DNA of 64,000 nt from Micromonospora chersina (GTDB lineage: Bacteria > Actinomycetota > Actinomycetes > Mycobacteriales > Micromonosporaceae), in the NCBI RefSeq assembly GCF_900091475.1, contig NZ_FMIB01000002.1:3224001-3288000 (forward strand), read 5' to 3'. A program made the translations under genes and the position numbers. The notes beneath the pieces are model-generated. The model was given only the letters and a program-made list of their open reading frames with translations. It ran no database searches and was not told the DNA's origin. Of the stretch, positions 56,701-64,000 are shown piece after piece (the stretch's first letter is position 1; every line of letters begins with the position of its first letter).

Positions 56701-58056
56701 GACGGCCACGGACGAGAGCGTGGGGCTCGCGGTGGCCAGCACCGAACTCGTCGTCACCTCGGCGCTCGGAGGGTTCGTCGCCACGTCCGCATCCATCCGG
56801 TGAGGTGGGGAAGCGCCCACCCCCTCCGCGTCCTGGCCCACGTTCAGAGACGGGACATTCGCCGGAGCGGGCCGGTCGCCAGCGAGCGGTGACAAAGGGT
56901 CCGGCGCCGAGGCGGAATCGGCCGTCGCAGGTTGCGGCACCGGTCCGGGGCCGGAATCCCCGAGCGGCGGGGCCGGCTCCGGCGCTCGCTGGGAGGGGAT
57001 GACAGACGGTGGAAGCCCCAGGTCCAGCGACTGTGTGGGAAGGCCGGCCAGCTTCTCGTCGAGGCGGTGGTGCAGGGCGTTGTCGGCCTGTCCGGTGGCG
57101 GAGCCGCTGGCGCCCGAGGCCGCGGCCCGGGCCAGATCCTCCAGCGACAGGTCCTGTCCGGTGGCGAGCCCCGCGGCACTCTCGGCCAGGGTCTCGCCGG
57201 CCATCTCCCGCCCGAAACGCTCACCGATCTCGGCGAACCGCCCGTGCGCGTGCCGCCCGAGACCGGCCAGCGGCGCGGCCGCACCACCGGCGAAGCCACC
57301 GAGCCCCGACATGCCCACGTCGGTCAGGTCCAGGCCGTCACGGCGGCCTGTGGAGTTCTGGTACGCCTGCGTCGCCAGGCTGGTGCCGGCCTCCTGCCCC
57401 GCCTCGACCAGTCCGGCGAGTACGGCCCGGCGGGCGAGTCCGCGGGCGCCGCTCTTGACGACCTCCTTGGCGGCCCGTTCGCCGGCCTCCTTCAGCCCTT
57501 CCTTCACCGCCTTGCGGGCCAGCTGGGCCACCAGCCGCTTGAAGATCTGCTGCACGGCGATCCGGCTGGCCGTGATCGCGGCGCCGGCCGCCGGCGAGGC
57601 GGCGCCCATGGTCAGCACGGTGGCCACCGCGAGCGAGAGCAGTTCGACGACCAGGATGCCCAGCTCGATCCAGGCTTCCAGCTTGGCGCCCTCGATGTCG
57701 CAGCCACACGAGTCGACCAGCCGGCCCAGCTCGCCGGTGGCCGCCACGAGCACGTGCAGGGGCGCGTCCTCGCCCTCGGCGACCTTGCCCCAGGCCACGT
57801 CGAACGCCTGCGCCACGAGCCCGACGCCGCCGTACCCGCTACGGACCTCGCCCGCGGCGGTGGTGGCGTCGTCCCGTGGGCTCGCCAGGACGTCGGCGAC
57901 GCCGTACCACTTGTCGGCCAGGTCCCAGACGGCGCGTTCGTCGCCCTCCGGCCATTCGACGCCGACGACCCAGTCCAGCGCCTCGTAGATCCAACCGGGC
58001 ACGTCCCAGGGGCAGTAGTCGAGCGGGTGCGGGATCGGGCTGGGCAGCATGCTCAC
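53755..58056 (-). CDS. Polymorphic toxin: WXG100-like / glutamine-deamidase-like / RelA-SpoT-like domains
   Basis: 1433 residues from GTG 58056 (GGAGG eight bases upstream). Residues 1-130 form a CpnT-type WXG100-like domain (WPEGDERAVWDLADKW...), 130-330 are Ala-rich helices with a hydrophobic stretch at 130-165, 345-595 a Pro/Ala/Thr linker, 595-690 a charged coiled coil. At 760-970 is a papain-fold toxin domain with catalytic Cys807 (INCLDC), His913 (GSHAW) and Asp928 (LYLDPQTG), like the polymorphic-toxin glutamine deamidase. Residues 1230-1433 resemble RelA/SpoT synthetases: Lys1292, Asp1305 (TDLAAGRV), Gly-Tyr-Arg 1348-1350, Glu1365 (IAEFRL). No secretion machine is in the window. It is upstream of the immunity candidate. 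Confidence 0.85.
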   Translation of the reverse strand: MSMLPSPIPHPLDYCPWDVPGWIYEALDWVVGVEWPEGDERAVWDLADKWYGVADVLASPRDDATTAAGEVRSGYGGVGLVAQAFDVAWGKVAEGEDAPLHVLVAATGELGRLVDSCGCDIEGAKLEAWIELGILVVELLSLAVATVLTMGAASPAAGAAITASRIAVQQIFKRLVAQLARKAVKEGLKEAGERAAKEVVKSGARGLARRAVLAGLVEAGQEAGTSLATQAYQNSTGRRDGLDLTDVGMSGLGGFAGGAAAPLAGLGRHAHGRFAEIGERFGREMAGETLAESAAGLATGQDLSLEDLARAAASGASGSATGQADNALHHRLDEKLAGLPTQSLDLGLPPSVIPSQRAPEPAPPLGDSGPGPVPQPATADSASAPDPLSPLAGDRPAPANVPSLNVGQDAEGVGASPPHRMDADVATNPPSAEVTTSSVLATASPTLSSVAVEAPVAGTPVPDTAELKPGPVKATMLPDIATSSQTAPVQAAATPTVGTPTTVAPQPQGPVSMPPDRSTIGAVSPPGPLTASPAHSHVAPSVGPATGAPVNGSNAQPAPNPRFPLLEALAPQRPASDPSATLAGPFDPMRPRGMTSQERAARLAADREGLDRRRYQRYLQHQRKLYEENRRQGQVKELRDVAEQHYEAARWLLQRAHELREAGREDLADQHVREGRLRERLHYRAVDAAEAVRAGELLPSEVMVEDDLDFYRINDDVADLAPGAVETPDHSALTGHGHPPPIDRSRRYGVRGGLRPPLALHQTDLERQMPRNPDGSVVRTADPREGGWFQLANDGGPAADATRGINCLDCTLSLFETWMHGRPRVSAPRTFDGYLQGDVRQPVGGEADGPRRVEEITGGRFQNLCPTALSGVPDPETRDMIEDGYRDLQAQLLAGGHGSYAFLITAIEGGGSHAWVALNQNGTVLYLDPQTGRIGRHPLYSHNGIRGPHNVVGIDALVLGPDGHPMPLADRPPGDYNVLPDPVERPAPPRTLEPPPPPHDGNAPDFNHVHLLGESTTFQRSDGTPFPGRVPDAESEAVQLRNAHRDAHADRIAAGLYVRDALAASGSLDEVFAAGVTPVELAQHLDGPTLQRLVPELEPAAADDLTRLLADPRVRQMLDQTWEAPPRGEELLAETLVRQLAQRPDLVRMILSTPELANSLIARPVTLHHLASHQKAIDVLGEVLDEIAEQGAAVAAAVRTPPVAPTPLTSEQMEVSAAFAVQGPAAVQPGFDLDRLEDAAYRQQYLDQLYASAVVAQAEIDALGRSLAEALGSKGTYYPRPKPKDRGRAEDKIDGYGGDVSQLTDLAAGRVAYERLDDLYEALASLRGDERLRLVEFEDRFVAPQKGGYRDVQMMVRTSTGHIAEFRLHLAALDEVATWEHSLYEVRRDLGSVAREQGRSLSDMESAIRKGIIHRQREYFWAALESALIGGHE

Positions 58057-58074
58057 GCGCGGATCCTCCGGTGG

Positions 58075-58431
58075 TCAGCGCCAGGGCCGGTGCGGGTTGT
58101 GCTGCTGGTGCGGGATCTCGCCGAGCTGGCGAGCGTTTGTCAGGTCGGTCTCCACGGTGGCGACGACGGAACGCACCACGTCGCTGCCCAGCCCTTCGAG
58201 CGAGCGGCCGAGGATCTCCCACGCCCGCAACAGGGTCTCCGCGTAGCCCTGGTAGTGCTTGTCGAAGGCGGCGCCGATGTCGTCCCGACCCCACGGCCGC
58301 TGCGCGCTCGCCGCCGCGATGGGTTCGCCCGCCTCCCGCCGGGAGGCGGCCACCGCCTTCCCCGCCAGGGCCAGGTCGGCGCCGCCGCGCCGGGCCCGGT
58401 CGGGGTCCAGCCAGATCTGCCCGTCGGCCAT
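58075..58431 (-). CDS. WXG100-like secreted/helper protein
   Basis: 118 residues from ATG 58431 (GGGGAG nine bases upstream; GTG 58440 overlaps the YbaB stop and is an alternative). All-helical, with a central [28 protein letters not shown] that has the size and rhythm of WXG100/ESX substrates, though the exact WxG is WGR. It probably pairs with the toxin's N-terminal domain for type VII export. Stop is 18 bases before the toxin start. Confidence 0.75.
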   Translation of the reverse strand: MADGQIWLDPDRARRGGADLALAGKAVAASRREAGEPIAAASAQRPWGRDDIGAAFDKHYQGYAETLLRAWEILGRSLEGLGSDVVRSVVATVETDLTNARQLGEIPHQQHNPHRPWR

Positions 58432-58436
58432 CGCCG

Positions 58437-58850
58437 TCACTCCCCGCGGGACAGGACGGCGTCCGCCCGGCCGAGCAGGGCGCCGAAATCATGCGTACGC
58501 AGGAACTCCACCGACGGCGACCCGGGCGGGAGGAATCCGGCGACCAGGTCACGGGTCGCGGTGACAGCGGACGCCGACGCCCGCAGCACGGTGTCGGTGA
58601 TCTTCCGGCTCAGCGCCCTGGCGTCCCGTTCGTGGAACACCGACGGGGCGACCTCGACGCTTATCAGCTCGCCGCGGGCGCCGACGACAGCGGTCACCTG
58701 GCCGTCGTCGGAGCGCTCGGTCACCCGCAACTCGGCGAGCCTGGCCTGGAGTTCGTCCAATCCGGACCGAAGTCGCTGGTACTGGCCGTACACCTCGTCG
58801 AACCGCGCACGCAGCGCGCGGTTCGCGTCCCGGTCCGCGCTCTCGGCCAC
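58437..58850 (-). CDS. YbaB/EbfC-family protein
   Basis: 137 residues from GTG 58850. An N-terminal coiled coil ([23 protein letters not shown]) leads into the YbaB beta core ([24 protein letters not shown]) and a C-terminal helix ending near [12 protein letters not shown]. YbaB proteins dimerise and bind DNA, but relatives beside WXG100 genes form part of type VII secretion cassettes. First gene of the four-gene toxin operon, divergent from the deaminase/SUKH gene. Confidence 0.85.
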   Translation of the reverse strand: MAESADRDANRALRARFDEVYGQYQRLRSGLDELQARLAELRVTERSDDGQVTAVVGARGELISVEVAPSVFHERDARALSRKITDTVLRASASAVTATRDLVAGFLPPGSPSVEFLRTHDFGALLGRADAVLSRGE

Positions 58851-58930
58851 CGCCGCCCCCTTCCGTCACCGTCAGTAGGGCCGACCATACCGGGCGCCAC
58901 GGAATCCGTGGGGTCCGGTAACTTCAGGCT

Positions 58931-60163
58931 GTGATCGAACGACAGCAGGCCGAGCAACTCGCCGCCGTCTGGGCCCGACGCGACTCCGAGCGGCTGGGAT
59001 TCCCGTGCACGCCGATGGTCGACGAGTTCGAGCTGGGCTACCTGGTCACGTCCACTGTGTCCACCAGCGCTCGGGCCCTGCCTGGCGACCTGCCGACCAC
59101 GGTCATCGACAAGGAGACCGGCGAGGTGTCGACCTGGCCGAGGGTGCCGGCCCCCGCCGTCGAGGAGATGTTCCGCCAGCGCCGGCCGGCAACTCCACGG
59201 GCGCCTCGCACCGTGGACCCAGCCAGCCAACTCCTCCGGGAGATCACCCGGCTGCCCACGCCCGGCGCCGCCGCGCACCTCACCGTCGACGGCCGCCTGC
59301 ACGTCGCGCAGGGCGTCAAGGGCGACGTCGAGCTGCGGCACCACCCGCTGGTGGGGTCCTATCTGGACGGGCTGCCACCCGGCCACCTGGTGCGGGGTGG
59401 TGAGCGGCACGCCGAGATGGTCGTCGTCTCGGACGTCCTGCACGAAGAGGATCACCGACGCAGCGCCGAGAGCCTTCCCCCGCTGACGTTCGAGGAGGCC
59501 CGAGCACTCCTGGGCACGTGCCGGTTCGAGGTCTTCCGGGTCCGGGAACCGGGAGATCCCTCCGGTGGGCCGGCAGAGCTGCCCTGCGACTCGTGCGTCA
59601 ACTTCCTGGTGCGCTTCAACGCCCTCCCGTGGTCGGATCTCGCATACACGGAAGAGTGGCGCCCGGAGCCGCGGCGGATCGTCCAGCCCGGCCGGTTCCC
59701 CGACGCGGTCGGGCACGCGCTCATGGACGCGGGCTGGCAGGTCAGCATGTTCAACGAGGCGCTCGCGATGGGCGCGATCGCCGAAACGCGCGACATCGCC
59801 GGACGGCACCATCGGCACGAGACATTCCCGGCCGCCGAGCAGGCGCTCACCGACTTCCCGGCGATCCTCAGCCGCAGGCGGGGGCCGGGTCAGGACGTGT
59901 GGATCAGCCGATTCACCACGAATCCACTGCGCGGCGCGCACAGCGCCGACAGCCTCGCCGATTTCGGCACGGTCCTCGGCGTCCGGCTCTTCCCAATCGG
60001 CACCGAGCGCGGTGACAGCATCATCGCCGTCGACGAGCGCGGCCGGATCTTCGCGCTCGATCAGGCCGGCGAGTGGTTCCTCGGCCCCGACATCGACGCC
60101 GCCCTCACCACCCTGCTGCTCGGCCGCGCCCCCGCCCGGGTCCGCGACGACGGCACCTGGTGA
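58931..60163 (+). CDS. Imm35-like / YwqJ-type deaminase / SUKH-3 fusion protein
   Basis: 410 residues from GTG 58931; TAACTT at 58919-58924 makes a leaderless -10 box likely. Residues 1-85 resemble Imm35/YrhB (FELGYLVTSTVS, LPTTVIDKETGEVSTWP). At 115-230 is a deaminase fold with zinc ligands His160-Ala-Glu162 (ERHAEMVVV) and Cys219/Cys222 (LPCDSC), like YwqJ toxins. Residues 240-405 match SUKH-3 immunity proteins (DAGWQVSMF, FPIGTERGDSIIAVDERGRIFAL, GEWFLGPDIDAAL). No membrane segment. Whether it is a toxin, a guard or an immunity protein is unclear. Confidence 0.75.
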   Translation: MIERQQAEQLAAVWARRDSERLGFPCTPMVDEFELGYLVTSTVSTSARALPGDLPTTVIDKETGEVSTWPRVPAPAVEEMFRQRRPATPRAPRTVDPASQLLREITRLPTPGAAAHLTVDGRLHVAQGVKGDVELRHHPLVGSYLDGLPPGHLVRGGERHAEMVVVSDVLHEEDHRRSAESLPPLTFEEARALLGTCRFEVFRVREPGDPSGGPAELPCDSCVNFLVRFNALPWSDLAYTEEWRPEPRRIVQPGRFPDAVGHALMDAGWQVSMFNEALAMGAIAETRDIAGRHHRHETFPAAEQALTDFPAILSRRRGPGQDVWISRFTTNPLRGAHSADSLADFGTVLGVRLFPIGTERGDSIIAVDERGRIFALDQAGEWFLGPDIDAALTTLLLGRAPARVRDDGTW

Positions 60164-60169
60164 ACGGGG

Positions 60170-61609
<1,440 letters not shown>

Positions 61610-61750
61610 GCTCGGCAGCGTAGACCACGCAAGCCCGCGCGGAAACAGTTGCCCAAACCCTTGTCTGCCTCGGATTCAGTAGCCAAGATGGCAGTCAGAT
61701 TGCGATAACCTCCGCTGACCCTCCCCCCGGCCATCCCTCGGAGACTTCTG

Positions 61751-63187
61751 ATGAGCGACCAGCAACAGCTGCGCAACTTCGTCAACGGCGAGTACGTCGA
61801 CCCGGTGGACGGCGGCTACGCCGATCTGATCGACCCGTGCACCGGCGAGGTCTTCGCCCAGGCGCCGGTCTCCGGGGCGGCGGACGTGGACAACGCCATG
61901 GAGGCGGCCGCCGCCGCGTTCGAGTCCTGGCGCGACGCCACCCCGGGCGAACGGCAGAAGGCCCTGCTGAAGCTCGCCGACGCGGTGGAGTCCCGGGCGG
62001 CCGAGCTGGTCGACGCCGAGGTCCGCAACACCGGCAAGCCCCGCCAGCTCACGGCGGACGAGGAGCTGCCGCCCGCGGTGGACCAGTTCCGGTTCTTCGC
62101 GGGCGCGGCCCGCCTGCTGGAGGGGCGCTCGGCCGGGGAGTACATGGCCGGGCACACCTCGTACGTGCGGCGCGAGCCAATCGGTGTCTGCGCCCAGGTC
62201 ACGCCCTGGAACTACCCGCTCATGATGGCGGTCTGGAAGATCGCCCCGGCCCTGGCGGCCGGCAACACGGTGGTGCTGAAGCCGTCCGACACCACCCCGG
62301 TGTCGACGCTGCTGCTGGCCGAGATCGCGTCGGAGTTCTTCCCGCCGGGCGTGTTCAACGTCGTCTGCGGTAACCGGGACACCGGTCGCGCCCTCGTCTC
62401 CCACCCGACCCCGCAGCTGGTGTCCATCACGGGCTCGACCCGGGCGGGCATGGAGGTGGCCTCCGCGGCCGCGCCGGACCTGAAGCGGACCCACCTTGAG
62501 CTGGGCGGCAAGGCCCCCGTCGTGATCTTCGACGACGCCGACATCGAGGCCGCGGCCGAGGCGATCGCGGTGGGCGGCTACTTCAACGCCGGCCAGGACT
62601 GCACGGCCGCGACCCGCGTGCTCGCCGGCCCGGGCATCCACGACGACTTCGTGGCCGCCCTGGCCGAGCAGGCCCGCAACACCAGGACCGGCGCGCCGGA
62701 CGACGAGGACGTCCTGTACGGCCCGCTGAACAACGCCAACCAGCTCGCCCGGGTGCGGGGCTTCGTGGACCGGCTGCCGGACCACGCGAAGGTCGACACC
62801 GGCGGCTCGCAGGTCGGCGAGCGCGGCTACTTCTACGCCCCGACCGTGGTGTCCGGGGTCCGGCAGGCCGACGAGATCATCCAGGACGAGGTGTTCGGGC
62901 CGGTGATCACCGTGCAGCGCTTCTCGGACGAGGACGAGGCGGTGCGCTGGGCCAACGGCGTGGACTACGGCCTCTCCGCCTCGGTGTGGACGAAGGACCA
63001 CGGCCGGGCCATGCGGATGACCCGCCGGCTGGACTTCGGCTGTGTCTGGGTCAACACCCACATCCCGTTCGTCTCGGAGATGCCGCACGGCGGCTTCAAG
63101 CACTCCGGGCACGGCAAGGACCTCTCGGTCTACAGCCTGGAGGACTACACCCGGATCAAGCACGTCATGCACAACATCGAGGGCTGA
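61751..63187 (+). CDS. Gamma-aminobutyraldehyde dehydrogenase-type ALDH
   Basis: 478 residues. ALDH motifs: ITGSTRAGMEVA, Glu in LELGGKAPVVI, nucleophile Cys in NAGQDCTAATRV, EVFGPVITVQRF. Overall it resembles PatD/PuuC enzymes, which make 4-aminobutyrate from the putrescine-derived aldehyde, and betaine-aldehyde relatives. GabT starts four bases after its stop, which supports a role in making GABA for transamination. A ribosome site TCGGAG is present before ATG 61751. Confidence 0.88.
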   Translation: MSDQQQLRNFVNGEYVDPVDGGYADLIDPCTGEVFAQAPVSGAADVDNAMEAAAAAFESWRDATPGERQKALLKLADAVESRAAELVDAEVRNTGKPRQLTADEELPPAVDQFRFFAGAARLLEGRSAGEYMAGHTSYVRREPIGVCAQVTPWNYPLMMAVWKIAPALAAGNTVVLKPSDTTPVSTLLLAEIASEFFPPGVFNVVCGNRDTGRALVSHPTPQLVSITGSTRAGMEVASAAAPDLKRTHLELGGKAPVVIFDDADIEAAAEAIAVGGYFNAGQDCTAATRVLAGPGIHDDFVAALAEQARNTRTGAPDDEDVLYGPLNNANQLARVRGFVDRLPDHAKVDTGGSQVGERGYFYAPTVVSGVRQADEIIQDEVFGPVITVQRFSDEDEAVRWANGVDYGLSASVWTKDHGRAMRMTRRLDFGCVWVNTHIPFVSEMPHGGFKHSGHGKDLSVYSLEDYTRIKHVMHNIEG

Positions 63188-63190
63188 CCA

Positions 63191-64000
63191 ATGGCATCGT
63201 CGGACGAGCTGCACAAGCGCCGGGGGGCGGCCGTCGCCCGGGGCGTCGGCAGCACCATCACCGCCTACGTCGACCACGCGGGCGGCGGGACGATCACCGA
63301 CGTCGACGGGCGGCAGTGGATCGACTTCGCGGCCGGAATCGCGGTCGCCAACGTGGGCAACTCCGCCCCGAAGGTCGTCGAGGCGGTGCGGGCGCAGGTC
63401 GAGCGCTTCACCCACACCTGCTTCATGGTGGCGCCCTACGAGTCGTACGTGGCGGTCTGCGAGCAGCTCAACGCGCTGACGCCGGGCGACTTCGAGAAGC
63501 GCTCGGCGCTGTTCAACTCCGGTGCCGAGGCGGTGGAGAACGCCGTGAAGATCGCACGGCACGCCACCGGGCGGCCGGCCGTGGTGGTCTTCGACCACGC
63601 GTACCACGGCCGGACGAACCTGACCATGGCGCTGACCGCGAAGAACATGCCGTACAAGCACCGGTTCGGGCCGTTCGCCGGTGAGGTCTACCGGGTGCCG
63701 ATGTCGTACCCGCTGCGCGACGGCGGCCTCGACGGTGCGACCGCCGCGGCCCGTGCGATCGAGATGGTGGAGAAGCAGGTCGGCGCGGAGAACGTGGCGG
63801 CGCTGCTGATCGAGCCGATCCAGGGCGAGGGCGGTTTCGTGGTGCCGGCCGAGGGGTTCCTGCCGGCGCTGCGCGAGTGGGCGACCGCCGCCGGCGTGGT
63901 GTTCGTCGCCGACGAGATCCAGACCGGGTTCTGCCGGACCGGCGACTGGTTCGCCTGCCAGCACGAGGGCGTCGAGCCGGATCTGGTCACCCTGGCCAAG
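63191..64000 (+). CDS. gabT: 4-aminobutyrate aminotransferase, partial
   Basis: The first 270 codons, cut by the window end. Class III aminotransferase motifs: GRQWIDFAAGIAVANVGN, the PLP-phosphate site NSGAEAVENAVKIAR, HAYHGRTNLTMALTAK, IEPIQGEGG and the PLP-ring Asp in VADEIQTGF. The final codon AAG is the Lys of LVTLAK, the usual Schiff-base position. It moves the GABA amino group to 2-oxoglutarate, giving succinate semialdehyde. Confidence 0.95.
   Translation, partial: MASSDELHKRRGAAVARGVGSTITAYVDHAGGGTITDVDGRQWIDFAAGIAVANVGNSAPKVVEAVRAQVERFTHTCFMVAPYESYVAVCEQLNALTPGDFEKRSALFNSGAEAVENAVKIARHATGRPAVVVFDHAYHGRTNLTMALTAKNMPYKHRFGPFAGEVYRVPMSYPLRDGGLDGATAAARAIEMVEKQVGAENVAALLIEPIQGEGGFVVPAEGFLPALREWATAAGVVFVADEIQTGFCRTGDWFACQHEGVEPDLVTLAK

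Overview
The window reads as a chromosomal segment of a high-GC actinobacterium, most likely family Micromonosporaceae (Micromonospora-like). The signs are GC-rich third codon positions, many GTG starts and ATGA/GTGA gene overlaps, probable leaderless genes, the actinobacterial tmRNA tag AKNNRADFALAA, and the order HTH gene - Rv3235-like gene - secA - hpf - comF - lpqB - mtrB - mtrA ... ahcY - manA - SIS gene - Trm112, which recalls the Mycobacterium tuberculosis Rv3235-Rv3256 region. The genus is an inference; no rRNA is present. Layout: 1-5.5 kb has the 5' end of a secreted AA10 polysaccharide monooxygenase, a D-2-hydroxyacid dehydrogenase, a DUF4173-type membrane protein with 48-bp tandem repeats, a secreted glycerophosphodiesterase and a VOC protein. 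5.5-7.5 kb is a decayed metal-resistance patch: an NmtR-like ArsR regulator and a P1B-4 ATPase, both without their 5' halves and joined head to head, followed by an intact cysteine-protein/MerR pair driven by a MerR-type promoter and a 16-codon remnant of a third gene. 7.5-13.6 kb carries ynfA-like, tRNA-Ala, a YqgE/AlgH-family gene, mtnP, mdlC and hypotheticals. 13.7-20 kb is housekeeping: ssrA, smpB, ftsX, ftsE, prfB, a PadR regulator and pruA. 20-34.6 kb has a membrane protein, a DUF-type protein, a MerR-like HTH gene and an Rv3235-like gene that share helically phased upstream repeats, secA, two genes encoding four GNAT domains, hpf, comF and the mtrA-mtrB-lpqB system. 34.8-41.8 kb is a tightly overlapped DUF4129/DUF4350/MoxR/DUF58 operon with a convergent SpoIIM-like gene and an RDD gene. 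41.8-52.2 kb has efeUOB iron uptake, ahcY with a structured leader, manA, a cation diffusion facilitator preceded by a 27-codon coupled ORF, a SIS-domain isomerase, Trm112 and a surface protein. The most unusual region is 53.3-60.2 kb, a polymorphic-toxin locus of the type VII secretion kind. One strand encodes YbaB/EbfC, a WXG100-like protein, a 1433-residue effector and a translationally coupled candidate immunity gene. The effector has a CpnT-like WXG100 N-terminus, a proline-rich linker, a papain-fold glutamine-deamidase-like domain with Cys807/His913/Asp928, and a C-terminal RelA/SpoT-like nucleotide synthetase domain. That last domain and the immunity gene lie in DNA of visibly lower GC, as expected for an exchanged toxin/immunity cassette. 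Divergent from this operon is a 410-residue protein that appears to fuse an Imm35-like domain, a YwqJ-type deaminase fold (HAE...PCxxC) and a SUKH-3 immunity domain. The window ends in a GABA catabolic gene set: two aldehyde dehydrogenases and a gabT gene cut off at its presumed PLP-lysine codon.
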